NCBI RefSeq assembly: GCF_023516615.1
Contig: NZ_JAMGBF010000005.1
Location: 62,001 to 126,000 of the forward strand
From: Streptomyces panaciradicis
Lineage (GTDB): Bacteria; Actinomycetota; Actinomycetes; Streptomycetales; Streptomycetaceae
Direction of reading: 5' to 3'
Length of the DNA: 64,000 bases
The notes beneath the pieces are model-generated. The model was given only the letters and a program-made list of their open reading frames with translations. It was not told the DNA's origin and did no database searches. Position numbers and translations under genes: made by a program. Each line of letters opens with the position of its first letter. Within the stretch, counting starts at the first letter, position 1. Below, piece by piece: positions 7,353 to 17,133 of the stretch.

Positions 7353-7814
7353 TCAGCCGTGGAAGTGGTTGCGCTTGAAGACTGCCCTGCGGATGTTGAC
7401 GGTGGTGCTGGCCTGACCGTTGGGCTTGAGGATTTGCACGGCGACGAATCCGCCGAAGCAGACGGCGGCGAGGGTGATGAGCTGGGTGATCAACGCCGTG
7501 AGGGCGGTGATGAACGTGGTTAGCAGCAGCAGTCCGCCGCACACGGCGAGAAATCCAATGCCTCCGAGGGCTACGTTCACCGCAGCGTGTGACACGGCGG
7601 GCTTGACCGCACCCGGTTCGGGTTTGGTGGGTTCGATGGCGTAACCGGTGACCACGCGACCGTCGGGCAGGACGATGCTCGCCACCGTCGGGATGGTGCC
7701 CGGCTGGACCGGGACGAGGGGTGCTGGCGCGTGGACGACGGGTTGCATCGGGGTTGGCTGATGGGTGACCACGACCCGTTCGACGGCCGTGTGGTGAGCA
7801 GGCTCGGGGTGCAT
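7353..7814 (-). CDS. Spd-type transfer/spread membrane protein
   Basis: 153 aa. A soluble Pro/His-rich N-terminus (MHPEPAHHTAVERVVV) is followed by a small exposed strand (ASIVLPDGRVVTGYAI) and two adjacent transmembrane helices (about 80-103 and 106-128: VALGGIGFLAVCGGLLLLTT, then LITLAAVCFGGFVAVQIL). The C-terminus is short and basic. Small membrane proteins next to traB in Streptomyces plasmids and AICEs belong to the 'spread' group that moves the element between hyphal compartments. The ATG at 7814 has AAGGGA upstream. The assignment rests on topology and position. Confidence 0.65.
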   Translation of the reverse strand: MHPEPAHHTAVERVVVTHQPTPMQPVVHAPAPLVPVQPGTIPTVASIVLPDGRVVTGYAIEPTKPEPGAVKPAVSHAAVNVALGGIGFLAVCGGLLLLTTFITALTALITQLITLAAVCFGGFVAVQILKPNGQASTTVNIRRAVFKRNHFHG

Positions 7815-7838
7815 GCGGAATCCCTTCCGGAGCTCGTT

Positions 7839-7993
7839 CGGGGAGGCAGACGCACCCCCTTGGGGTGCGCTGTGGAGGGGGTTTCGGGGGGTTGAACTGG
7901 GAGACTCCCCGCCTCCCCGAAACGGTGTTTTCGCTGATCAACTTGGGGGAGGTGGTCCGGGGAGCGGGTTGGGGAGTTCTCCCCGCCTCCCCG
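7839..7993. repeat. GC-rich repeats (GCCTCCCCG) downstream of traB, possible clt site
   Basis: The 9-mer GCCTCCCCG occurs at 7911-7919 and 7985-7993, and its complement at 7839-7847. Each plus-strand copy follows a short inverted repeat (GGGAGACTCCCC; GGGGAGTTCTCCCC). The TraB recognition locus (clt) of Streptomyces conjugative plasmids is a non-coding cluster of 8-bp repeats beside traB, so this is the best candidate in the element. It is inferred from position only. Confidence 0.4.
7851..7869. terminator. Short hairpin behind traB
   Basis: CGCACCCC (7851-7858) and GGGGTGCG (7862-7869) pair perfectly around a 3-base loop, about 150 bases past the traB stop on the minus strand and 37 bases before the start codon of the spread-protein gene. 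It probably ends traB transcription. Confidence 0.5.
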
Positions 7994-8016
7994 GGCCCGA
8001 CGGTGGTTCCTCCCCG

Positions 8017-10146
8017 CTACTGAGCAGCGGAAGCGGAACCGTTCTCGTCGCGGTTGGCGAGCGCCCGCAGGACGTGATCGCGGTGGATGACCATGACCCC
8101 GTGGGACTTCTTCGGCTCCTCACCGTGCTCCTCCAACAGCCGCTTGAGCCGGTCGTTGGTCCACTGGTCGCCGTACGCCTTGGCGTCCAGCGCGTGGAGC
8201 CGCTTGAGGACCTCATTGGTCCGCAGACGAGCCGCGTCGCCGAGCACGCTCGCGACGTCGGCGAGCGCGTCGCGCTCCTCGCCCTGGTCGACCACGCGCA
8301 GGGTGGCGACGCCGTCGCGCAGGGCCTTGGCCCGGTCGGCGATCTCGGCGGCCGGCTCGTCGTCGATGAAGTGGGTCCGCACCGTGATGGACGCCTGCCC
8401 GGCAGGGATCGTGATGCCGTCGGAGGCGACCACGAGAGTGCCCTTGTCGAGACCCTGGCGCAGCAGGTGCGGGGCGGCGCCGCCATCGACGGCCTTGTCG
8501 CCCAACGCCATCCGGGCCTGCGACTCCGTGCCCAGCACGAGGGAGGCACGGGTGTGCGCGCCCTCCCGCACAAGCTTGGGAAGGTTCTGGTCGGTGGGGT
8601 CCTGGGTGCCCTGCCACATCAGCACGTCGACCGCACGCCCCTGGTTGTGAATCTTGCGGACGCCCATGAAGTACCTTGAGGTGGCCTTGGACCCGCCATA
8701 CGGGCGCTTGTCGTCGCCGATGACCGGGCACATGAACGCCAACTGCGCCTCGTCCACCACCACGATCAGCGGTTCGAACACGATGCTCGGGTCTCGGCGG
8801 CGCTCCTCGATCCTGCGGTTCATCTCCTCCACCGCGTCCTCGACCATCTCGGTCGCCTGGATGACGTGGTCGTCGGAGGGGCCCTCGATGAGCACCTGGG
8901 CGATGCCGTCGAACATGGCCCAGTCACCGATGCCCTTGAGGTCGGCGATCCAGAACTGCACCGACCTGTCGAGGGCGAGCCACAGGGCGAGGGCACGCAG
9001 AGCGGCCGTCTTGCCCTGGTTCGACAACCCTGTGACCAGCAGGTGCCGCTGATACAGGCTGATCGTGGCGGCGTCGCCACGCAGATCCTGCCCCCATGGG
9101 GCCTTGCCGGTCTTGTAGTTGGCGGTCATCGTCTCGTCGGTGACCAGCGGAGACGGGCCGATCGGCTCGTCCAGCGCCCCGGAGTCGGCGATCCACAACC
9201 GGACGGTGCGGGCCGCTTCGGGGATGGTGATGAACACCTCGTGTTCGTGCCGGGTCAGGTTTTCGGCGAGCTTGCGGCGCTTGTTCTGCACCTCGTTCGT
9301 CGCCACCCCGGACGGGAGGGTGACGTCGACCTCGACGCCGCATCCGGCGATCCGGATCGGTCCGAGCATGGATGCGCCGGCATCGCCCATCTCCTTGATG
9401 GCGTTCTTCAGCGGAGCGATGCCGAGGTCGCGCAGGGCCTTGACCACGATGGACGGCGTGATCGGCTCCCCCTCGTCAGAGCGGACGTTGGCGGGCAGGG
9501 CCCACGCGGGGGCGGCATGCTGCTTGCGACCGACCGACCACAGGGCGAGCAGCGCCAGGAGGGGACCGATGGTGAGGGCCGGGCCCCACACGATCTGCAC
9601 GATCCGGATGAGCAGGGCGATGAAGTCAATCGTGGCCGACAGTGGGGTGATGACGTCGCCGACGTGGCCGGTGTTGATGGCCATCACGACGCCAAGGGCG
9701 ACCAGGACCCCGACGCTCATCCCGGCGCCGACGGCTACGCCCTTGGCAGCGTCCACGGGCGAGTGGAGCAGGTCCATGCGGCGGTGGTGGCGGGCGGCGC
9801 GGAAGCGCTGGAGGCGTTCCTCCCATTCCTCGGCCGCTTCGAGGTTCCCCGCGGCTTCCGCCGCACGGATCATGCGTTCGTAGCGGGCACCGGTGCGGCC
9901 GTCCCAGGTGCGGCGGGCCACGATCCGCCCGCCGTTGAACGTGTAGGACGTGTGCCGGGCCGCCGCGCGGACGGTGGCCTTGGTCGTCTCGTGCGTGACG
10001 GCCGGCTTCACCGCGCGCCCGGAGCGCACCCACAGCGGCACCGGACGGGCGGGCGGCGCGTCGGGCACGACTGTGAGGACGGTGGGAGCGGTGTCGGGGG
10101 TGGGCGGGTCGGTGGGCTTGTGGAGGTGGACGACGTTCTCGGACAT
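8017..10146 (-). CDS. traB: TraB: FtsK/SpoIIIE-type conjugative DNA translocase
   Basis: 709-aa DNA pump that transfers the double-stranded element between mycelia. The protein starts MSENVVHLHKPTDPPTPDTA; this ATG at 10146 has AGGAG 12 bases upstream and longer frames have no better site. Two membrane helices lie near residues 150-215 (VGAGMSVGVLVALGVVMAIN; VWGPALTIGPLLALLALW). The motor domain has Walker A GLSNQGKTA near 371-379 and Walker B LIVVVDEAQ near 459-467. The C-terminus after DRLKRLLEEHGEEPKKSHGV is the likely winged-helix (gamma-like) DNA-recognition part. It is separated from the upstream transfer operon by a strong hairpin (10200-10238), so it probably has its own promoter, perhaps under the GntR-type regulator. 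Confidence 0.92.
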   Translation of the reverse strand: MSENVVHLHKPTDPPTPDTAPTVLTVVPDAPPARPVPLWVRSGRAVKPAVTHETTKATVRAAARHTSYTFNGGRIVARRTWDGRTGARYERMIRAAEAAGNLEAAEEWEERLQRFRAARHHRRMDLLHSPVDAAKGVAVGAGMSVGVLVALGVVMAINTGHVGDVITPLSATIDFIALLIRIVQIVWGPALTIGPLLALLALWSVGRKQHAAPAWALPANVRSDEGEPITPSIVVKALRDLGIAPLKNAIKEMGDAGASMLGPIRIAGCGVEVDVTLPSGVATNEVQNKRRKLAENLTRHEHEVFITIPEAARTVRLWIADSGALDEPIGPSPLVTDETMTANYKTGKAPWGQDLRGDAATISLYQRHLLVTGLSNQGKTAALRALALWLALDRSVQFWIADLKGIGDWAMFDGIAQVLIEGPSDDHVIQATEMVEDAVEEMNRRIEERRRDPSIVFEPLIVVVDEAQLAFMCPVIGDDKRPYGGSKATSRYFMGVRKIHNQGRAVDVLMWQGTQDPTDQNLPKLVREGAHTRASLVLGTESQARMALGDKAVDGGAAPHLLRQGLDKGTLVVASDGITIPAGQASITVRTHFIDDEPAAEIADRAKALRDGVATLRVVDQGEERDALADVASVLGDAARLRTNEVLKRLHALDAKAYGDQWTNDRLKRLLEEHGEEPKKSHGVMVIHRDHVLRALANRDENGSASAAQ

Positions 10147-10199
10147 GCTGGAACTGCTCCTGACTGCCCCCCGGTGGGGGCGGGAGGTGAGGGAGTGAG

Positions 10200-10238
10200 C
10201 CGGGGTGGCCGGGTCCGTGGAAAGAGCGGCCACCCCGG
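10200..10238. terminator. Perfect 12-bp hairpin between the small-gene operon and traB
   Basis: CCGGGGTGGCCG (10200-10211) and CGGCCACCCCGG (10227-10238) are exact complements with a 15-base loop. On the minus strand it follows the last gene of the 12649-10252 operon and precedes the traB start at 10146. Confidence 0.7.
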
Positions 10239-10251
10239 TTGTGATGGCTGG

Positions 10252-10434
10252 TCAGAACCAGCCGGACGACTTCTTGGGCGCGACGTTCGGGCAGCCGTTG
10301 CGCATGTGGTCAAGGCACGGATTGCAGTCCTCGCGCGGGCGGAGCCTGCGGTGAATGCTGCGGTCGTGCGCGTGCTGCCAGCACTGCGGGCACTCACCCG
10401 GAGGCGTGGGCTTGGCGGCCACGGTCACCACCAC
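10252..10434 (-). CDS. Small zinc-ribbon-like AICE protein ending KKSSGWF
   Basis: About 60 aa with two CxxC pairs (CPQC near the N-terminus, CNPC in the middle) plus a further Cys and several His: the layout of a small zinc-binding protein. The start is one of three consecutive GTG codons (10434, 10431 or 10428), all overlapping the stop of the upstream gene (10425), so it is translationally coupled. The C-terminus APKKSSGWF nearly repeats that of the upstream protein (AAKKSSGWW). It is the last gene of an overlapping chain, 12649 to 10252. I do not recognise a named family; a role in transfer is suggested by context. Confidence 0.6.
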   Translation of the reverse strand: MVVTVAAKPTPPGECPQCWQHAHDRSIHRRLRPREDCNPCLDHMRNGCPNVAPKKSSGWF

Positions 10435-10742
10435 CCCGAGGACTTCTTGGCGGCCTTGGCGCGGGCGGCCTCGGTGATGAGCCGCTGGCGCTCGCCGTGC
10501 AGCGCGGTCAACTCGGCGTTCAGCCGCATCTCGGCGGCGTTGCCGGTGCTGTCCATGCGCTGCTCGGCGCGGCCGGCGCTGCGGCCCCGGGTGATCTGGT
10601 AGGCGCCGACGGCGAGGGAGCGGGCCATGGCGCGGCGCTCACTGCCGTTCAGCGGCCACCACTCACCCCGCCGGACGGCGTCCAGCTTCTTCCTGGTCTT
10701 CTCGATCTCGCGGTCCAGACGGCGGATGTCGGCGTTGCCCAT
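10425..10742 (-). CDS. Small helical AICE protein ending KKSSGWW
   Basis: 105 aa. Starts MGNADIRRLDREIEKTRKKL, a charged coiled-coil-like helix, then WWPLNGSERRAMARSLAVGAYQ, and a second long charged helix (AAEMRLNAELTALHGERQRL). It is soluble, with no signal or membrane segment. The ATG at 10742 overlaps the stop of the upstream zinc-binding protein as TGATG. The C-terminal tag KKSSGWW is almost the same as that of the next protein, encoded with different codons. Function unknown; the position suggests a transfer-accessory protein. Confidence 0.6.
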   Translation of the reverse strand: MGNADIRRLDREIEKTRKKLDAVRRGEWWPLNGSERRAMARSLAVGAYQITRGRSAGRAEQRMDSTGNAAEMRLNAELTALHGERQRLITEAARAKAAKKSSGWW

Positions 10743-11089
10743 CAGGTGTTCCCTTCGGAGCGGTCCGGGTCGGGGTAGGCGCACGGCGTGCAGGTGCCGA
10801 CCGCGGTGGGGATGACGTATCCGGCATCGCGCCGGCAGGCGGGGCAGATGCGGCGGGCGGTGTTGGCCTTGGCCAGGGCCGCCCGCCGAGCCGGGGTCAT
10901 CGGCCTGACCGGCTGGGCCAGGTCGATGCGGTACAGGTAGGCGACCAGTGGGCCCCGACGGCGGCGCGGCCGTTCGAGCTGAGCGGCCACCTCCTGACCA
11001 CCGGGCCGCAGGCCGGCGGACCGGAGTTGGCGGCGGGTGGCGTAGCCGTCGGGGGCCAGCCGCCACCGGTAGACCGGCAGCGCGGCCAT
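10742..11089 (-). CDS. RRQRL-motif zinc-binding protein
   Basis: 115 aa. The protein begins MAALPVYRWRLAPDGYATRR. The segment YATRRQLRSAGLRPGGQEV matches the 'RRQRL motif-containing zinc-binding protein' family that recurs in Streptomyces AICEs. A C-terminal zinc ribbon follows (CPACRRD...CTPC). Start ATG at 11089 overlaps the upstream stop as TGATG. The longer open frame upstream is the shadow of the membrane-protein gene. It is coupled both upstream and downstream. The role in the element is unknown; nucleic-acid binding is plausible. Confidence 0.75.
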   Translation of the reverse strand: MAALPVYRWRLAPDGYATRRQLRSAGLRPGGQEVAAQLERPRRRRGPLVAYLYRIDLAQPVRPMTPARRAALAKANTARRICPACRRDAGYVIPTAVGTCTPCAYPDPDRSEGNT

Positions 11090-11946
11090 CAGGCGACGCG
11101 CTTCCACGCCGCCCGCAGGCGGACCTCGGATGCGGAGTGGCCGGCCGCACGAAAGCGGACAGCCATCTCTCGGTAGGACAGGGCCGGTGTCTGACTGTTG
11201 CGGATGGAGTCGACCAGGACGTCGAGTTCCGCGTCCGTGAGCGCGGGCCCCGCGTCCAGCGCGGGAACCTGCTCGGTCGGGCCCCAGACGGGCAGCTCCC
11301 AACGCGGCGCGACGTCGGGCGTGACGCGGGCCGTCACGCTGGTCAGTGCCCTGCCGGTGTCCTCCCCAGCACGCGCCTTCTCCAGCGTCGACCAGGCCCC
11401 GGCGAGCGTGTCGGCGGTGCGGGCCTGAACGCGTGCGACGCGGGCCCCGGCTTGCGTCACGGCCGTCAACCGCGTCTCCTCCGTGGCCGCCTCCGCCCGC
11501 AACCGGGCACGCGCCACGGCCGCCTCGTCCCGGGCCTCCTGCTGGATACCCCGGATCGCTCCGAGGGCGGACGGGGTGAGCGCGGTGCGCTCCCACATGC
11601 CGTGCACCAGCCACAGCGCCTTGGCCGCGAGGGGAAGCCAGGCGACGGCCAGCCACGCACCGGCGGAGCGGTCGGCGGTCAGCGCGTGGGCGACCAAGAC
11701 ACCGGCGGCGAGGAGGCCGAAGGACCAGCCCACGGCGGTCACCGCGTTGCTGTGGTCGCCCTGCGCCGCAAGGCGGCGTTCGTAGGCGAGGGTGGCCAGC
11801 CATCCGCCATCGATGCCGAGTCCGACGACCAGGGCGACCGGCCACGGCACCGCCGTGCCCAGCCACATCACGACCACGGCCAGAGTCAGCACCATGGACA
11901 CGGCCGTCATGGCGACGGCGGGCAAAACGGTTCGGGTGGTCTTCAT
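11089..11946 (-). CDS. SpdB/DUF2637-like four-helix membrane protein
   Basis: 285 aa. The first 135 residues hold four hydrophobic helices (VLPAVAMTAVSMVLTLAVVV; WPVALVVGLGIDGGWLATLA; AVGWSFGLLAAGVLVAHAL; WLAVAWLPLAAKALWLVHG). The rest is a long charged cytoplasmic helix (QQEARDEAAVARARLRAEAA...) ending in a small helical domain (ALTDAELDVLVDSI...YREMAVRFRAAGHSASEVRL) that resembles a helix-turn-helix. This is the layout of SpdB-type spread proteins of Streptomyces plasmids. The ATG at 11946 overlaps the upstream stop (ATGA); an in-frame extension to 12489 runs through neighbouring genes and is rejected. Confidence 0.75.
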   Translation of the reverse strand: MKTTRTVLPAVAMTAVSMVLTLAVVVMWLGTAVPWPVALVVGLGIDGGWLATLAYERRLAAQGDHSNAVTAVGWSFGLLAAGVLVAHALTADRSAGAWLAVAWLPLAAKALWLVHGMWERTALTPSALGAIRGIQQEARDEAAVARARLRAEAATEETRLTAVTQAGARVARVQARTADTLAGAWSTLEKARAGEDTGRALTSVTARVTPDVAPRWELPVWGPTEQVPALDAGPALTDAELDVLVDSIRNSQTPALSYREMAVRFRAAGHSASEVRLRAAWKRVA

Positions 11947-12389
11947 ACCGCACCTCCCAGGGCGAGCAGCAGCGCGAGGACGAGGAGGGCGCCGCCCGCG
12001 GCGGTGAGGTCGACCGCGCGGCGCAGGCAGGTGAACTTGGCGACCGCCAGCCGGGACAGTCCGGCGACGTCGGCGGCGAGGCTGCCCGTCAGGGCGGCGG
12101 GGATCTCGTCGGCGGTGAGGGTGGCCCACAACGGGAAGCCGTGCCGGCCGGACAGGTTCGGGCGCACCGAGCGCAGCAGCAGTCCGGCCGCCGCGACCAG
12201 CAGCACCATCCCCGCCCCGCCCGTAAGGCAGGCGGCGACGTTGAGGGGCAGGTCGCGGGCGATGGACCAGGCTCCCGCGAGGACCGCGCCGACGAACGCC
12301 AGCAGCAGTGCCGTCTTGTTGTCGGTGCGGGCGATCTCCGCCTTCACCTCCGCATGCGCGGCGGCCAGGTTCTGTCCGTTCGCGTTCAT
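11943..12389 (-). CDS. PycTM-like membrane protein (Pycsar-effector family fold)
   Basis: 148 aa. An N-terminal helix with EVKAEIARTDNKTALLLAF is followed by transmembrane segments (ALLLAFVGAVLAGAWSI; ACLTGGAGMVLLVAAAGLLL; and a C-terminal ALLVLALLLALGGAV). The A-E-x-x-R-T-D-x-K-x-x-L-L signature is that of proteins annotated as 'Pycsar system effector family'. There is no cyclase beside it; it is embedded in the transfer operon with ATGA overlaps on both sides, so here it more likely acts in transfer or spread than as a cyclic-nucleotide-triggered toxin. Confidence 0.65.
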   Translation of the reverse strand: MNANGQNLAAAHAEVKAEIARTDNKTALLLAFVGAVLAGAWSIARDLPLNVAACLTGGAGMVLLVAAAGLLLRSVRPNLSGRHGFPLWATLTADEIPAALTGSLAADVAGLSRLAVAKFTCLRRAVDLTAAGGALLVLALLLALGGAV

Positions 12390-12649
12390 GCGGCACCCCC
12401 GGTGGCGCCGGGGGTGCGGTTGGCCAGCTCCCGCCGTTCCGCCAATACCCGGCGACGGGCGCGGCGGATGCGGCGGGCGTCCAGCTCACTCGAGGTGCGG
12501 TCGAGGGTGATGATCAGTGCGTCGAGGAGGTCGACGTCCGCGAGGATCGCGGGCATCTCCCGCTCGATGGCGTCCAGCTCAGCGTCCGTCGGCTCCATGA
12601 AGTCGGCGAACGCGGTAACAGCGTCCTGAACAGTAACGATGGGGTTCAT
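12386..12649 (-). CDS. DUF6284-like small acidic protein, first gene of the transfer operon
   Basis: 87 aa. The protein begins MNPIVTVQDAVTAFADFMEP, and the acidic segment EPTDAELDAIEREMPAILAD is typical of a small family (DUF6284 as I recall it) found at the head of AICE transfer operons. Its C-terminal basic helix carries RRIRRARRRVLAERREL. The ATG at 12649 follows GGGAGATCAC. It overlaps the next gene as ATGA and heads a chain of six overlapping genes down to 10252. Transcribed divergently from the GntR-type regulator, whose operators probably also control this operon. No biochemical function is known to me. Confidence 0.7.
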   Translation of the reverse strand: MNPIVTVQDAVTAFADFMEPTDAELDAIEREMPAILADVDLLDALIITLDRTSSELDARRIRRARRRVLAERRELANRTPGATGGAA

Positions 12650-12989
12650 GGGTCGTGATCTCCCTAGCAGGTGAAACGGCCCGAACAGCGGCCCCGGAGT
12701 TGCACCTCCGGGGTCGCGCGCCGTTGATAGGTGATTAGCTGGCCTAGTAAGCGGGGCGCGGCCACTGAGCAGGGCCGCAGAGTCTCGGACCGGCCTCGAA
12801 CCGGTCGGGCTGCCGTACGGGGTACGCCGGTCTTCTCCGCCTTGTTTCCGACCCCTTCGGGCAGGCGGACCACGGGTTACCGGCAGTTCCCTGTGTGGAG
12901 TTGTCAAGGTGCCTGCGCTTCCTTCGAGCCCGTTTCACGGGGCCCTCCGGGCGACATGGGAGCAGCCGAATAGAGACACTCCCGGCCCG

Positions 12990-13003
12990 CTGTCCCAGGA
13001 CTG
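12990..13003. promoter_or_regulatory. Third (single) operator copy for the GntR-type regulator
   Basis: CTGTCCCAGGACTG differs by one base from the half-operator CAGTCCCAGGACTG found twice in the palindrome at 13028-13065. It lies 25 bases upstream of that palindrome, in phase to extend the regulator-bound region toward the transfer operon. Confidence 0.6.
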
Positions 13004-13027
13004 CGAGCCACCGGGTAAGACCATGCC

Positions 13028-13065
13028 GCACAGTCCCAGGACTGTCAACAGTCCTGGGACTGTGC
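13028..13065. promoter_or_regulatory. 38-bp palindromic operator upstream of the regulator
   Basis: Arms GCACAGTCCCAGGACTG (13028-13044) and CAGTCCTGGGACTGTGC (13049-13065) are perfect complements around TCAA. Each arm is itself a near-palindrome (CAGTCC-CA-GGACTG), so two dimers could bind side by side. It lies 30 bases before the regulator ATG, where it would block the promoter. KorSA of pSAM2 is known to bind palindromes at its own promoter. Confidence 0.75.
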
Positions 13066-13095
13066 TTCACTGGTCGGTGTCGAGAGGAGTGCGGT

Positions 13096-13890
13096 ATGGC
13101 GCCCAAGTGGCGGGAGCTGGCGGACCGACTGGCCGAACAGATCAAGAACGGCGAGTACGCGCCTGGGGCTCAGTTGCCGCAGATCAGGGACCTGGTGGAA
13201 GCGGGCGAAGGCTCGAAGTCCACCGTCCATGCGGCCTACAAGGCGTTGGAGGCCGAGGGGCTGGTCACGTCGTCGCGCGGACACGGCACGGTCGTCCGTG
13301 AGCGGGCCCCGCTCAAGCGACTTGGCATCGCGCGGTACGACAAGGTCAAGTGGCGGGACGGCGACGAAGTGGCGTTCATCGCCGATCGTGTGGCATCCGG
13401 ACGCACCTACAAGCGCAACGAACAGACTCAGACCGTCAGCCGTATGGCGGCGCCAGCCGCCGTCGCTCAGGCACACGGCCTACCGGAAGGTGCGGAGGTC
13501 TACGCACGTGCCCGCGTGGTCAAGGAGGGTTCCCAGCCGACGCACACCCTGACGAGCTACTACCGTCCCGAGCACGTGGAAGGGACGCGCATCGTCGACC
13601 CGACGCCGGGGCCCGCCGGCCGTGGTGGCGGCTTCCGTGTCCTGTATGACGCCGGATACGAGATCGACCACATGCAGGAGACGCTGTTCGCGCGTATTCC
13701 CACGGCGGACGAAGTCCAGCTCCTCCAGCTCGCACCTGGGGAATGGGTGGTAGAGCTGCACCGGACGACCTACACGGCCGACGGCACCGTGGTGGAGTTC
13801 GCAATCGGCGTTCACGCGGCGACGCGCTTCGCTTGGACGTACGACTTCAAGGTCCCTGACTCGGCGAAAGCGGAGGACGAGAGCAAGTGA
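13096..13890 (+). CDS. GntR/HutC-family repressor, KorSA-like AICE regulator
   Basis: 264-aa transcriptional regulator expected to repress its own gene and the transfer or replication functions. N-terminal winged helix (residues about 3-70: MAPKWRELADRLAEQIKNGE, then GAQLPQIRDLVEAGEGSKST and the wing SRGHGTVV), then a UTRA effector domain (about 85-250: SRMAAPAAVAQAHGLPEGAE, VLYDAGYEIDHMQETLFARI, TADEVQLLQLAPGEWVVELH). The ATG at 13096 follows GAGAGGAG; longer in-frame starts run through the operators and are rejected. Its stop overlaps the next gene as GTGA. Operators lie directly upstream. The UTRA ligand is unknown. Confidence 0.88.
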   Translation: MAPKWRELADRLAEQIKNGEYAPGAQLPQIRDLVEAGEGSKSTVHAAYKALEAEGLVTSSRGHGTVVRERAPLKRLGIARYDKVKWRDGDEVAFIADRVASGRTYKRNEQTQTVSRMAAPAAVAQAHGLPEGAEVYARARVVKEGSQPTHTLTSYYRPEHVEGTRIVDPTPGPAGRGGGFRVLYDAGYEIDHMQETLFARIPTADEVQLLQLAPGEWVVELHRTTYTADGTVVEFAIGVHAATRFAWTYDFKVPDSAKAEDESK

Positions 13891-14564
13891 TCTCAGCACA
13901 GGCATGGGCCGACGCTCAACGGCTATGGGACTTCCAGCAGATGGGGCACGACCTGCACCCATGCTCGGTCGCGATCGGACTCGGCAGTCATGACATCGGA
14001 GTCGCGGACACAACCGCCGATCTCTACCACCGGGGCATGATGCCGCTGATCGTCTTCTCTGGGGCCACCAGCCGCACCACGCGCGACCGTATGCCACGTG
14101 GCGAGGCTGAGCACTATCGCGAGCGGGCGATGGAACTGGGGGTACCGGGCGGTGCCATCCTCGTTGAGTCGCGGGCCCGGAATACAGGAGAGAACATCCG
14201 TTTCTCTCGCGCACTGCTCGACGAGCACCGGGCGATCGTGTCGTCCGTCCTACTGGTCAGCAAACCATACGAGGAGCGCCGGGCTTACGCGACCGCTCGC
14301 AAGCTGTGGCCCGAAGTCGAATGGATTAGCGCGTCCACGCCCATAACCCTGGCTGCCTACGTCGACTCCATAGGAGACGCACGCCTGGTCATTGACATGC
14401 TGGCCGGCGCGCAACAACGGCTCATGATCTACCCACAGCAGGGATTCATGATCGAGCAGCACATTCCCGATGACGTGGCCGCAGCGTACGAGCGCCTGCG
14501 CGACGCCGGGTTCACTAGCCGACTGGTGGCAGACACGCAGAGCGGGAGCGACAGACTCACGTGA
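13887..14564 (+). CDS. YdcF/SanA-like (DUF218) protein
   Basis: 225 aa. Matches the YdcF family: VAIGLGSHDIGVADTTADLY, then PLIVFSGATS, HYRERAMELGVPGGAILVES, RNTGENIRFSRALL and VLLVSKPYEERRAYATARKL, the usual GS...D and FSG...T...N order. It has no transmembrane helix, unlike envelope SanA/ElyC proteins, so it is cytoplasmic. Family biochemistry is poorly known; some members bind nucleotides such as SAM. Starts GTG at 13887, overlapping the regulator stop by 4 bases, so the two form an operon. This pairing of a GntR regulator with a YdcF protein recurs in AICEs. Confidence 0.8.
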   Translation: MISAQAWADAQRLWDFQQMGHDLHPCSVAIGLGSHDIGVADTTADLYHRGMMPLIVFSGATSRTTRDRMPRGEAEHYRERAMELGVPGGAILVESRARNTGENIRFSRALLDEHRAIVSSVLLVSKPYEERRAYATARKLWPEVEWISASTPITLAAYVDSIGDARLVIDMLAGAQQRLMIYPQQGFMIEQHIPDDVAAAYERLRDAGFTSRLVADTQSGSDRLT

Positions 14565-14642
14565 GTCGTGTGAGGGCCCTGTCCTGGATGAGTTTGCTCG
14601 ACAGACGTCTCAGGAGAGTCCAACCACACCAAGCTACAGGCG

Positions 14643-17100
<2,458 letters not shown>

Positions 17101-17133
17101 CCGCGCTTCCCCCAGATTGCTCGCATGCACGGC

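Larger units (their letters stand above)
12650..13095. promoter_or_regulatory. Divergent control region between transfer operon and regulator
   Basis: 446 bases without a gene. Contents: a hairpin with arms CCCCGGAG (12692-12699) and CTCCGGGG (12706-12713) near the transfer-operon start; a tRNA-like T-arm on the minus strand (about 12784-12800) that does not extend to a full tRNA; and the regulator operators at 12990-13003 and 13028-13065. Promoters for both directions must lie here. Confidence 0.6.

Noticed and set aside
10742..11953. 403-aa open frame on the minus strand
   Set aside because: Only its last 115 codons encode the RRQRL zinc-binding protein; the rest is an Arg/Gly-rich shadow of the SpdB-like gene in another frame.
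11943..12389. A complete Pycsar anti-phage system
   Set aside because: No nucleotide cyclase gene is adjacent, and the gene is locked into the transfer operon.
12784..12856. tRNA-like sequence on the minus strand upstream of the transfer operon
   Set aside because: It has a perfect T-arm (ACCGGTTCGAGGCCGGT) and the right overall length, but the acceptor stem pairs at only 5 of 7 positions, the anticodon loop lacks U33 and the D-arm is poor. Not called a tRNA.
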